From: an uncultured Myxococcales bacterium
Lineage (GTDB): Bacteria > Myxococcota_A > UBA9042 > DTJE01
DNA: 64,000 nt
Reading direction: 5' to 3'
NCBI GenBank assembly: GCA_903857665.1
Contig: CAIOFV010000104.1
Location: forward strand, 1-64,000
Numbering within the stretch: position 1 is the stretch's first letter; the number at the start of each line of letters is the position of its first letter. A program made the translations under genes and the position numbers. Shown in pieces: positions 20,361 through 28,816 of this stretch. A model generated the notes under the pieces. It saw only the letters and a list, made by a program, of their open reading frames with translations, had not been told where the DNA came from and did not search any database.

Positions 20361-20433
20361 TACCCGTACCCGTACCCGTACCCGTGCCCGCCGTGCCCGA
20401 CCGGCAAGGATGAGTCGGGGACGGGGACGGGTA
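20361..20433. terminator. Hexamer tandem repeat forming a long inverted repeat; probable bidirectional terminator
   Basis: Four exact TACCCG units (20361-20384) plus one TGCCCG (20385-20390) are complementary, at 16 of 18 positions, to CGGGGACGGGGACGGGTA at 20416-20433. The stem lies between the convergent rpsA and GYF-domain genes and is followed by TAATTA on the plus strand. The G-runs could also form a quadruplex. Confidence 0.55.
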
Positions 20434-20446
20434 TAATTACGAAAAG

Positions 20447-21322
20447 TTACTGCGCGACGTGCAGCGGGATCTGCATCACCTGCGCGGCGCCTGTGAAGGC
20501 CTCGATCTTGATGCCCTGGGTAGAGGCGCGGGCGCAGGAGGCCAGTTCGGGGGACGGCGCAGGGTTCGTGTCGATCTTGGAGACCTGGGCGGCGCCGCGC
20601 GGCATCAGGTACACGAACACCGCCCCGCCCACGAACGCGGGATTCCGCTCGGCCTCGGTCCGGAAGCACCGGATCAGGCGGGGCGCGACGACCTTCTGCA
20701 CCCCGTCGAGGTCGGCCTGGGACAGTTGCCGGCCGCCGGACGCATCCTCGCCGCCGAACGACAGGTCCACCTGGGGTGCAGGCATGTCGATGCTGCCCGG
20801 CGCCGTGGCATTGCCGGGCGTCCGGGCCTTCGCATGCGCCGCCTTCACGGGTTCCCGGGTCACCTTCGCGGGTTCGGCGATCATGGCGCGCAGGGGCACC
20901 ATGCGTTCGAACCGCAGGTCCTTGTAGAAATTCGTGGGATAGCCGGCCAGGACGGGCGCCGGCGCGCGCAGCAGCACGAAGGCCAGAACGCCGAGGCCGA
21001 CGACCAGCCCGGCGCCGGTGACGAGGGGAAAATGCATCGACCACCAGTTCCCCCGGGCGACGGCGCTGTGATCGGCCGCGATTTCCGCCTGTCGGGCGGC
21101 CTCGGCGGCGCGCCGGGACTGCTCCTCGATGTAGGCCCGCAGCTTCGGGACGTCCTGGACGCGCGCCCACTGGCGGGTGCGCCGGTTCAGCACCTCGGTT
21201 TCCTGGGTGATTTCCCGTTGCTCGATCATGTGCTCGAGCTCGCGGGTGGTGAACGGGCCGTAGTCCATCCCGTCGCGCTTGTACATCCAGCGGTCGAGGG
21301 CGTCGTCCTTCATGATCGTCAT
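20447..21322 (-). CDS. GYF_2-domain membrane protein with periplasmic Cys-containing tail (gliding/AgmX-like)
   Basis: A 291-residue inner-membrane protein. Residues about 10-65 form a GYF_2 domain (MYKRDGMDYGPFTTRELEHMI) on the cytoplasmic side, which binds proline-rich partners. A single helix near residues 98-118 leads to a periplasmic region. Its end matches the AgmX/PglI C-terminal pattern of a domain with two cysteines and basic residues around RLIRCFRTEAERNP and ASCARASTQGIKIEA. Such proteins occur in myxobacterial motility and energy-coupling (TonB-like) systems; the role here is not proven. An ATG at 21313 is an alternative start. Confidence 0.65.
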   Translation of the reverse strand: MTIMKDDALDRWMYKRDGMDYGPFTTRELEHMIEQREITQETEVLNRRTRQWARVQDVPKLRAYIEEQSRRAAEAARQAEIAADHSAVARGNWWSMHFPLVTGAGLVVGLGVLAFVLLRAPAPVLAGYPTNFYKDLRFERMVPLRAMIAEPAKVTREPVKAAHAKARTPGNATAPGSIDMPAPQVDLSFGGEDASGGRQLSQADLDGVQKVVAPRLIRCFRTEAERNPAFVGGAVFVYLMPRGAAQVSKIDTNPAPSPELASCARASTQGIKIEAFTGAAQVMQIPLHVAQ

Positions 21323-21444
21323 GGGGCCGGGACTCCAGCGGGCACTGGATGCGGATCATGGACGGGGTGCGCCGGGGACGTCAAGGGGGACTCGGGCCTT
21401 CGCCAGGGAAATGGCCCCGGATTCGTGGAGGACGACGGGGATGC

Positions 21445-22215
21445 TCAACGGCCGCGCGATCCAGCGACCCGCACGGCGATCGCGTTCGCCAGTGCCAGCG
21501 CGACGGCGTCCGGATCCGGGCACGTGCCCGTCAGCCCTTCCACGCTGCCGATCGCCTGGTCCCGCACCTTGCAGGGGTCGATGTAGTCGAAGCCGCGCAG
21601 GTCCCGGCCCAGGTTCACCGCGACCCCGTGGGTGGTCAGTTCCTTCGACAGGTGGTAGCCCACGGACGCCACCTTCGCGCCGTCCACGTAGGCGCCCGGC
21701 CGCTCCGGATCCCACTCGGCCTCGACGCCGACCCCGCGGAGGACCTCCAGCACGGCGTCGCCCGTCAGTTGCAGCAGGCGAGGCACCGACATGCGCAGCC
21801 TGCGCAGGTCCAGGATCGGATACACGACGGCCTGTTCGGGGTAGTGGTAGGTCGCGCCGCCGCCCCGATCCACGGGATACACATCGACGCCCAGGCTCTG
21901 CAGGGCCACCGGGCCCACGTGCAGCTCTTCCGGGGCCGCCCGCCGGCCGAGCGTGATCACCGGGTGGTGCCTGAGCGCCAACAGGATGCCCACGCGCTCG
22001 CCTTCTCGAACCCGTGCCGCCGCCTCGGCCTGGCCGACCAGCCCGGCGCGAAAGGACACCAGGCCCAGCGACATCACCTCGATGTCCACGCCGGCCTCGC
22101 ACGCCTCGCCCGGTCCTGCGCCGCACGCCCCGGGCAGTACCGGCCCATCGGACTCATAGCGGCGCCGGCATGCGCAGGTCGCGGCCTGTGCCCTCCAGGC
22201 TTCCGGATCGTCCAC
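21445..22215 (-). CDS. lipB: Lipoyl(octanoyl) transferase
   Basis: Transfers octanoyl from acyl carrier protein to lipoyl domains in lipoate synthesis (cytoplasm). Key residues are present: the Lys in GAKVASVGYHLSKEL, the nucleophile Cys in IDPCKVRDQA, and the RGG motif in VDRGGGATYHYPEQ. That motif differs from the common RGGxxTxHxPGQ (Glu in place of Gly). A start at GTG 22215, with GAGGGGG upstream, gives 256 residues; starting at GTG 22089 gives 214, the usual family length. The first 42 residues of the longer form are Cys/Arg-rich and unlike LipB, so the shorter start is quite possible. Confidence 0.85.
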   Translation of the reverse strand: MDDPEAWRAQAATCACRRRYESDGPVLPGACGAGPGEACEAGVDIEVMSLGLVSFRAGLVGQAEAAARVREGERVGILLALRHHPVITLGRRAAPEELHVGPVALQSLGVDVYPVDRGGGATYHYPEQAVVYPILDLRRLRMSVPRLLQLTGDAVLEVLRGVGVEAEWDPERPGAYVDGAKVASVGYHLSKELTTHGVAVNLGRDLRGFDYIDPCKVRDQAIGSVEGLTGTCPDPDAVALALANAIAVRVAGSRGR

Positions 22216-22236
22216 GTGCGCTTCCCCCTCGAAAGG

Positions 22237-22656
22237 CTACCCGTCGCTTCCGCCCGGGGCCTTGCGACCTTCCTTGACCTCGGAACGACGGTGCTTGGTT
22301 TCCAGCATCTTTTCCTGGGCGCGGCGGCTGCGCTTGCGCTTCTGGCGCCGGACCTTCTCGATCGCCTGGCGGCGGGCGCTGGCCAGCCCCAGGCGCTCCT
22401 CCTCGATCCGTTCGACCAGGCGCTGGCGGGCCAGGAACCGGTTCAGCGCCTGCGACCGGGACTCGCCGCACTTGACGATCGTGCCCGTGGGCAGGTGCAC
22501 CAGTTGCACGCAGGACGACACCTTGTTGACGTTCTGGCCGCCGGGGCCCGAGGACCGGACGAACGTCTCCTCCAGATCCTCCTCGCGGAGGCCCAGGGCT
22601 TCCATCCGGGCCGCCAGGGCCCTCTGCTTGTCGAGACCGACGGGAAAGTCCGCCAT
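22237..22656 (-). CDS. Peptide chain release factor-like protein (RF-1 domain, ArfB type)
   Basis: A 139-residue single-domain protein with the GGQ motif of peptidyl-tRNA hydrolysis (FVRSSGPGGQNVNKV), followed by GTIVKCGESRSQALN and a long basic C-terminal tail (RRQKRKRSRRAQEKML). A lone RF-1 domain plus basic tail is the layout of ArfB/YaeJ, which rescues stalled ribosomes; the surrounding wording is closer to the GGQ domain of RF2, so it may be a separate release-factor-like family. ATG 22656 follows a GAGG ribosome site. LipB begins 21 nt downstream on the same strand. Confidence 0.85.
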   Translation of the reverse strand: MADFPVGLDKQRALAARMEALGLREEDLEETFVRSSGPGGQNVNKVSSCVQLVHLPTGTIVKCGESRSQALNRFLARQRLVERIEEERLGLASARRQAIEKVRRQKRKRSRRAQEKMLETKHRRSEVKEGRKAPGGSDG

Positions 22657-22783
22657 GGTCGCCTCGGGTGCATTCAACGCAACGCGCGCCGGCGCGAGGA
22701 TACGGAATCGGAGGGCGGCTGCCAAGCGCGGGGAAGGGGCCGGCCCGCCGGAACCCGCTGTGCGGGGCGGCAGGATTGGCATC

Positions 22784-22812
22784 TTGACCGTCCGGCACGT
22801 TCCGAATACCCT
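22784..22812 (+). promoter_or_regulatory. Sigma-70 promoter for the lipoprotein gene at 22865
   Basis: TTGACC (22784-22789), a 17-nt spacer and TACCCT (22807-22812), ending 52 nt before the start codon. It lies in the divergent gap next to the release-factor-like gene. Confidence 0.6.
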
Positions 22813-22864
22813 GTTCCGACAGCCCTACCGGCTGGCGAAAACCAACCCTGGAACGAGGTGCAAG

Positions 22865-23752
22865 ATGAGCCTTCGCAAGATCATGGCGTGCGCGATGATC
22901 CTGGCCGGCGCCCTGTTCGTCGCGTGCAGCAGCAGCGGCAACGGCGGGAACGACACGATCGGGACCGATACCCCCGCCGACGCGGTTGCGTCCGGCTTCA
23001 TCGGGCAACTGGTCGATTTCGCTTCCAAGACGGGCCGCAAGGGTGTGGACATCGTGGTGCTCAACAATGACACCGGCCTGGAACTGGACATCGTGAAGTA
23101 CCCGCCGCTCAAGTCCGGCGACGAAGGCGTCTTCGAACTGGCGCTGCCCCCCGGGATGAAGGTCGGCTTCAAGACCTCGGGCACCGAGGTCGTGACCACC
23201 GGCATCGCGATGCAGTTCCAGACGTCGTACATGTTCAACATCCCGTCGGACGCGCAGGGCAAGCGGATCTACGCGGTGAACAAGGTCACGTACATGACGG
23301 CCCCCGCCACCGCCGGCCTCGTCGTCGACAAGACCAAGGGCATCCTGGCCGGGACGGTCTACTGGAAGAACGCGACGGCCGGTACCGAGGACTTCGTCGG
23401 GTGCGCGCTGGTCAAGGCGATCCCCGTGGACGGCACGGAAGCGGTCGGCGACGTCCGCTACTTCGATCCCAAGTACGACCTGCCCGGCCCGCTGGTCAAG
23501 GCGCCCTTCACCACCAACGGCAAGGCCGGCACCAGCCGCTACATCATCGCCAACCTGCCCATCGGCAAGTACAAGATGGTCGTCACGATCGACGGCGTCC
23601 AGGTGAACCCCGGCGACGAGGAGGTCGAACTGTTCGCCTACGCTGACAGCATCGCCATCAGCAACATCTACGTGACCGACCAGACGGACGCGACCCTGAA
23701 CCCGACCCCGACTCGGGCCGAGTGCACAGTGGACAAGGTCGACCAGGGCTGA
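22865..23752 (+). CDS. Lipoprotein of unknown function
   Basis: A 295-residue lipoprotein: signal peptide with lipobox (ILAGALFVA-C21), then Ser/Gly/Asn linker (SSSGNGGNDTIGTDTPADA). The mature part reads as beta-rich, with IVVLNNDTGLELD, GVFELALPPGMKVGFKTSG and NLPIGKYKMVVTIDGVQVNPG; the last resembles carboxypeptidase-regulatory or Ig-like folds (inference). I recognise no family. It has its own promoter and is the first gene of a run of four same-strand envelope genes (gap of 61 nt to the DUF1302 protein), which suggests one functional group. Confidence 0.72.
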   Translation: MSLRKIMACAMILAGALFVACSSSGNGGNDTIGTDTPADAVASGFIGQLVDFASKTGRKGVDIVVLNNDTGLELDIVKYPPLKSGDEGVFELALPPGMKVGFKTSGTEVVTTGIAMQFQTSYMFNIPSDAQGKRIYAVNKVTYMTAPATAGLVVDKTKGILAGTVYWKNATAGTEDFVGCALVKAIPVDGTEAVGDVRYFDPKYDLPGPLVKAPFTTNGKAGTSRYIIANLPIGKYKMVVTIDGVQVNPGDEEVELFAYADSIAISNIYVTDQTDATLNPTPTRAECTVDKVDQG

Positions 23753-23813
23753 CCGCTTGTGGCTGCGACGTCCGGATGCGCTCGATGACCTTCTCCCCAC
23801 CGGGAGGCTCCCC

Positions 23814-25532
23814 ATGAAGCGAATGTTGTGGCCGATGGCGTGTGCGGCGGCCGTGCTGGCCTCCGTGCCGCTCGGGGCCCGGGCCGAAGGCGCCGACCCG
23901 ATGTTCCCCGAGGGTTCGGACGTCGAGCCCGCCTGGAGGGTGGGCGCCTTCCTTCAGAACCAGACCGGCGTGTTCGTCGCGCACGACAAGGCCGCCTTCG
24001 GGGACCCCAAGAACCCGAACTCGCCCACGAACCATGGCGGCAATTTCGGCAAACTGTCGATGTGCCGCTTCACGTTCCAGCTGGACGCGGACTGGCGCCC
24101 CACGTCGAGGGTCTGGACCCACGTGACGTTGCGCATGGCCCGGTCGCTGACGGTTGCCGCCGACGAGGGCGCCCAGGTGCCGGTCGCGGGGTATGCCGGT
24201 GACGACAACAAGTCGCGGCGCAAGGCATGGGTCCGGGACAACTACTACAACGAAACGAACCTCCGGGAGTTCTTCGTGAACTTCCGCACGGCGCCGTGGC
24301 TGGACATCCGGCTGGGGCGCCAGCTGGTGGCCTGGGGCGAATCGGGCAACAGCCGGCTGCTGGATGTCGTCAACCCGGTGGATGCGACGTGGCACCAGGG
24401 CATCCTCGAATCCTACGAGGACCAGAGGATGCCCCTGTGGATGGTCCGCGTGCTGGCCGACGTGCCGGCCCTGCGCGGCGGCCTGGACGTGGTCTGGGTG
24501 CCGATGCTGCCGCTGATGGAGCGGCCCGAGGACACGGTCACCGTGCCGCTGACCTTCGTCAACGCGTGGGGACTCCCGACGCCGCCGAAGCAACTGGACG
24601 ATTCGGTCGGTCCGGACAAGATCAACAGCAAGCGGCTGCTGATCCCCCACGACTTCGGCACCGACAGCCGCGTGGGCTTCCGCTGGAAGGGCAAGGCCGG
24701 GAAGTCGGTGAACTACTCGCTGATGTACTACTGGACCCACCAGATGTCGCCGCCGATCCCCAAGTACACCGAGCGTCCCGGCGCCTATGACCCGAACACC
24801 CAGGGGTTCACGGCGACGCGCACCAGTTTCGACGTGTTCCTGGAGTTCCCGCGCCAGCACATCCTGGGCTTCTCGCTGGAAGGGCAGGTGCCGTTCCCGC
24901 TGGGCACCATGCTCAAGCTGGAAGGCGCCGTCGAGCTGCCCCGGACGTACGCGAAGAACTCGGCGTTCAACCGCGGCCGCCTGGAGTACCCGGCCAACGC
25001 CGTGGAACGGTGGCCCTTCCAGCAGAAGCAGTACACGGTCATCCAGTACGCGCTGACCCTGCAGCAGCCCTTCTGGATCCGGCCCGTGAACCGGGAGGAG
25101 CCGTTCGTGCTGGTGTTCCAGTTCCAGCACACCGCGATCCCGGGCATCCACGACCTGGACAAGGAGGGCGCGGTCGTGGACGTGCCCGGGTACGACACCA
25201 CCGTCGTGTCGCAGAATTCCTACAAGTTCATCGGCGCGCTGTTCACGTCGTTCCTGAAGGGCACGATCACCCCGAAGATCACCGCCGGCTTCATCCCCAA
25301 GACGACCCACTGGGTGGTGCAGCGACAGGGCGAAATCGAGAAGTGGAGCCTGCAGCACCAGTCGATGAACAACGGCAGCGGCTTCGCGACGTTCTCGCTG
25401 GGGTTCAAACTGATGGACACGATGCGGGCGACGGTGGCGTACAACCGGTTCTTCGGGGACCAGCCTTACGACGGGCTGGGTTTCTACCGGGACCGGGACG
25501 AAGTCAACGTGACGGTCAAGTACCAGTTCTGA
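23814..25532 (+). CDS. DUF1302-family outer-membrane protein
   Basis: A 572-residue exported protein with signal peptide (cleavage near ARA-E) and a beta-barrel-like sequence: many aromatic, alternating strands and a final strand ending in Phe (VTVKYQF), the usual outer-membrane insertion signal. RLGRQLVAWGESGNSRLLDVVNPVD is the DUF1302 hallmark. Members are thought to be channels or exporters for hydrophobic compounds and nearly always sit beside a DUF1329 gene, as here (27 nt downstream). ATG 23814 has GGGAGG upstream. Substrate unknown. Confidence 0.78.
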   Translation: MKRMLWPMACAAAVLASVPLGARAEGADPMFPEGSDVEPAWRVGAFLQNQTGVFVAHDKAAFGDPKNPNSPTNHGGNFGKLSMCRFTFQLDADWRPTSRVWTHVTLRMARSLTVAADEGAQVPVAGYAGDDNKSRRKAWVRDNYYNETNLREFFVNFRTAPWLDIRLGRQLVAWGESGNSRLLDVVNPVDATWHQGILESYEDQRMPLWMVRVLADVPALRGGLDVVWVPMLPLMERPEDTVTVPLTFVNAWGLPTPPKQLDDSVGPDKINSKRLLIPHDFGTDSRVGFRWKGKAGKSVNYSLMYYWTHQMSPPIPKYTERPGAYDPNTQGFTATRTSFDVFLEFPRQHILGFSLEGQVPFPLGTMLKLEGAVELPRTYAKNSAFNRGRLEYPANAVERWPFQQKQYTVIQYALTLQQPFWIRPVNREEPFVLVFQFQHTAIPGIHDLDKEGAVVDVPGYDTTVVSQNSYKFIGALFTSFLKGTITPKITAGFIPKTTHWVVQRQGEIEKWSLQHQSMNNGSGFATFSLGFKLMDTMRATVAYNRFFGDQPYDGLGFYRDRDEVNVTVKYQF

Positions 25533-25559
25533 CCGCCCCGTCCGACAAAGGAGTGCGCG

Positions 25560-26858
25560 ATGAAGCGGACCCTCACGATTTCGATCCTCTCCGCGGTCCT
25601 CCTTGCGACGTGCCCGGCCGCGGCGAAGCTGAAGGACGGCCAGGTCGTGTCGGCTGACGCCTGGGGCAGCCAGGTGGGCTTCGCGCCGGATGCCGACCTG
25701 CCCGGGTTCACCCCGGGAGCGGTGCTGGACAAGGAAGGCGCCCGGGCGTTCGCGGCCTGGATCCCCGAGGGCCTGTCGGACCTCGTGGACGCGTGGGGCC
25801 TGACCATTCGCACCGCGGCGTACCGGCCGATCCACCCGTCGGCCGGCTACATCGACGCCACGAACAGGTACTCGCGGGACGCCAGGCTGCTGGAAACCGG
25901 CCCGAAGGACTACCGGTCGAAATCCGTGACCGGGTACGTCGCGGGCCTGCCGTTCCCGGACCCGCAGACCGCGATGGAGGTCGCGTACGACCAGCAGTAC
26001 GCGTACGTCGGCGACGACGGGCGGCTGTGGTTCGAGGCGATGTGGATCACCGCGAAGAACGGCGTCTGGCGGACCGAGGAGTGGGTCTGGAATTCGCTGA
26101 ACCGTGCGCTGCACCGGACCGACCTGGCGCCCCTGCCGGCGTTCCCGGACTCGGCCGCCGACCGCATCCAGTACGCGTCCATCGCGGTGGCGCGCACCCC
26201 TGCCGACAAGCGCGGCACCGGGGCGCTGTACTACCGCTTCGAGAACCCGGCGGATCAGCAGGGCTGGGCCTGGGTCCCGTCCATGCGCCGCGACCTGAAG
26301 CTGCTGTTCGGCGTGCCCGGGGTGGCGTGGAACAACAGCGACATGCTGTGGGAAGACATCCGCGGGTACTCGGGCCACCCGGAATGGTACCGGTGGACGC
26401 TGGTTCGGAAGGGCACGATCCTGGCCCCGATGCACGCGGGCGTGACGTTCGGCAAGAAGTCGAAGAAGATCACCTTCGACACGTGCGACGCGCCGCACTG
26501 GAACCCGCGGATCACCTGGGAACCCCGGCCGGTCTACGTGCTGGAAGGCACCCCGAAGATGGATACCGGCCTGTCGCCCCACCCGTACCTCAGGGTCGTG
26601 ATGTACGTGGACGCCGAAACGTTCCTGGTGCCCCTGAAGGTGGCCTTCGACCGCAAGGGCAAGCTCTGGAAGGTCATCCTGCACGCGTGGAACGAATCGC
26701 CGGATCCCGACCGACTGCCGCCTCCCCTGGCCCTGGCCCTGGCCGTGGATCTGAAGCGCGCCAGCGCCACCGCCTTCGCGCCGTTCGAGTCCTCCTCGAA
26801 CCTCGGGATGCGGTCGTGCGACTTCACCGAAGGGCGCCTGCGAGCCCTGGGCCAGTGA
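25560..26858 (+). CDS. DUF1329-family exported protein
   Basis: A 432-residue periplasmic or outer-membrane-associated protein with a signal peptide (cleavage near AAA-K). The text fits DUF1329, a LolB-like beta fold: FTPGAVLDKEGARAF near the start, and GYIDATNRYSRDARLL and YTWEPRPVYVLEG-like strands later. DUF1329 and DUF1302 proteins occur as pairs next to RND-type lipid or steroid transporters in other proteobacteria; no such transporter is adjacent here. The ribosome site AAGGAG is strong, and the gap to the DUF1302 gene is 27 nt, so the two are co-transcribed. Confidence 0.75.
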   Translation: MKRTLTISILSAVLLATCPAAAKLKDGQVVSADAWGSQVGFAPDADLPGFTPGAVLDKEGARAFAAWIPEGLSDLVDAWGLTIRTAAYRPIHPSAGYIDATNRYSRDARLLETGPKDYRSKSVTGYVAGLPFPDPQTAMEVAYDQQYAYVGDDGRLWFEAMWITAKNGVWRTEEWVWNSLNRALHRTDLAPLPAFPDSAADRIQYASIAVARTPADKRGTGALYYRFENPADQQGWAWVPSMRRDLKLLFGVPGVAWNNSDMLWEDIRGYSGHPEWYRWTLVRKGTILAPMHAGVTFGKKSKKITFDTCDAPHWNPRITWEPRPVYVLEGTPKMDTGLSPHPYLRVVMYVDAETFLVPLKVAFDRKGKLWKVILHAWNESPDPDRLPPPLALALAVDLKRASATAFAPFESSSNLGMRSCDFTEGRLRALGQ

Positions 26859-27012
26859 CGCCCGGTGCCGTACCTGCCCGTCTGGGCGATTTCCCGAGTC
26901 CTTTCCGAAAACCTTGACGATTGCATGGCACTCGCTTTCGGGAAGGGATAGACTTCCGCGATCCGTCTGGGTGGGTGCCCGAGGATCGGACATCGTCGCA
27001 GGAGTGAACCCC

Positions 27013-28605
27013 ATGTCGCACGTGAATCGATGGGTATCGTTGATTGTGATCCCCTTCGCGCTGGGACTCGCAGTCGGGTGCAGCAGTTCGTCGTCGAAGG
27101 ATGCCGGGACCGACGTCGTGACAGACGTTCCGACGGACGTTCTGGCAGACGTCCCCGTTGACGTCCCCGTGGACGCCGTTCGGGACGCGAACCCCGAGGA
27201 TCCGGGCATCGTCGCCGACGTGGTCGCCGACACGCCCTCTCCCGACGCGCTTCCCGACGTTGCCTGGGACACGCTTCCCACGCTGCCCGCCAGCATGTCC
27301 TTCACGCTGCCGATCGCGGCCGGTACCGGCCAGAAGGACGTCTCGCCGACCCAGCCGACCCACCTGGGTGGCTTCGGGTTCTGCATGGGTGACGAAACGG
27401 TGTGCCGCTCGACGGACGGCGTCCACGATCCGCTGATGGCGTCGGCGGTGGCCTTCGCCGATACGGCCACCAAGGAAGTCGTCATCTTCATCGGCGTCGA
27501 TACGATCGGCGTCATCCGCGCGGACATCGACGACATGCACGACCGGATCCAGAAGCGCCTGTACGACGAGTTCGGGGTCTTCTTCGACGGCCGGCGCGCC
27601 ATCATCGGCGCCAGCCACGCGCACTCGTCCTGCGACACCGTGGGCCTGTGGGGCCCCGGCTACGGCGCAGGTCGCCAGGAGCAGTACGTGGAACTGTTCA
27701 AGAACGGCGTCGTCGAGGCGGCCCGCGATGCTTACGCGAGCCTCAAGGACGTGACGCTGGACTGGGGCATGGACAGCAGTTGGGTCAACTCCAGCGAAGA
27801 CATCTACGCCCACGACCAGGATCTGTACGTGATGCGCGGAAAGGGTACCGACACCAAGACCATGTTCACGCTGGTGCGCTTCCCCGCCCACCCGACCACG
27901 TACGGCTCGGACATGCGCGAGGCCTCGGCGGACTGGGTCGGCACCATGCGCAAGAAACTGCAGGACGACCTCGGCGGCATCAACGTGTTCCTGAACGGGC
28001 CCAACGGCTCGGTGTACCCCAACCGCCCGGACACCTGCGGCCTGACCGAGGAAGCCTTCCCGAACGGCGACCGTGCCAAGAACGGGATGAATCCGGCCGA
28101 CTACATGAAGACGACCTGTACGGGCTACGGGATCGCTGCGGTGGCGGAAGCCGCCCTCCAGGCGGCGACGCCGGTGGTCACCACCGGGGGCGTGACCTTC
28201 AAGCACTCGATCTTCCAGTTCCATCCGACCAACGGCACGTTGATGATGCTGGCCCAGGTCGGCCCGCTGCCCTTCGAATACGTCGATGTCGATGACCCGA
28301 ACGCGATGATGCACTCCGAGTTCTCGGTGGCGACCGTCGGCGATCTGACGTACGTGACGACCCCCGGCGAGTCGTTCCCGTCGTTCGGCCAGGAAGCCAA
28401 GGACATCGCGACGGAAGCCAACCTGCTCCACCCGATCACGCTGGGCCTGGCCCAGGATTGGATGGGCTACCTGATGATCGTGAAGCAGTGGTCGGATTCG
28501 AGCCTGTCCTACAACCAGAGCCTGTCCCCGGGGCCCGATGTCGAGCCGTCCTACATGGCCGCGCTGCGCGTGCTGCTCGGCCTGCCTGCCGCCACCACCA
28601 AGTAA
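27013..28605 (+). CDS. Lipoprotein with neutral/alkaline-ceramidase-like domain
   Basis: A 530-residue lipoprotein. Lipobox GLAVG-C23 is followed by a Ser run and an Asp/Val/Pro linker (TDVVTDVPTDVLADVPVDVPVDAV), then a folded domain from about residue 95. That domain contains EVVIFIGVDTIG, IIGASHAHSSCDTVG and LVRFPAHPTTYG, which align in my reading with neutral ceramidase motifs (a metal-binding His pair and nearby His). The family hydrolyses amide bonds of ceramides, but here it could be an amidase of other substrates. Ribosome site AGGAG. It ends the four-gene envelope group. Confidence 0.6.
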   Translation: MSHVNRWVSLIVIPFALGLAVGCSSSSSKDAGTDVVTDVPTDVLADVPVDVPVDAVRDANPEDPGIVADVVADTPSPDALPDVAWDTLPTLPASMSFTLPIAAGTGQKDVSPTQPTHLGGFGFCMGDETVCRSTDGVHDPLMASAVAFADTATKEVVIFIGVDTIGVIRADIDDMHDRIQKRLYDEFGVFFDGRRAIIGASHAHSSCDTVGLWGPGYGAGRQEQYVELFKNGVVEAARDAYASLKDVTLDWGMDSSWVNSSEDIYAHDQDLYVMRGKGTDTKTMFTLVRFPAHPTTYGSDMREASADWVGTMRKKLQDDLGGINVFLNGPNGSVYPNRPDTCGLTEEAFPNGDRAKNGMNPADYMKTTCTGYGIAAVAEAALQAATPVVTTGGVTFKHSIFQFHPTNGTLMMLAQVGPLPFEYVDVDDPNAMMHSEFSVATVGDLTYVTTPGESFPSFGQEAKDIATEANLLHPITLGLAQDWMGYLMIVKQWSDSSLSYNQSLSPGPDVEPSYMAALRVLLGLPAATTK

Positions 28606-28816
28606 TCCCCCCCCCTCCATTCACCCGGTTTTTCGGGACGCTTCGGGAACGCCGCACCCATGCCGGTGCAAGGCCGCGGCTTGGGACCCTTGCGGAACCC
28701 CGGGGCACGCGTGACAATGACGCGGCCGCCGGCGAACGTTTTCGTCAACGGCGCGTCCGGTACGGGGCGTGCGGGTGCGCACCGGGGCTGGCGAAGGTCG
28801 CTCCAGGGAGGCTGGA

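Noticed and set aside
20361-20390. CRISPR-like tandem
   Set aside because: The unit is only six bases with no spacers; it is a simple repeat.
26926-26940. Sigma-54-like TGGCAC-N5-TTCG before the ceramidase-like gene
   Set aside because: The -24 half is perfect, but the -12 half has CG where GC is required.
28640-28720. Possible c-di-GMP riboswitch in the leader of the HD-GYP gene, and a similar G/C-rich stretch at 37980-38040 before the GGDEF gene
   Set aside because: Both fold into hairpins (for example GCAAGG with CCTTGC), but the conserved loops and receptor motifs of the GEMM class are missing and the two do not resemble each other.
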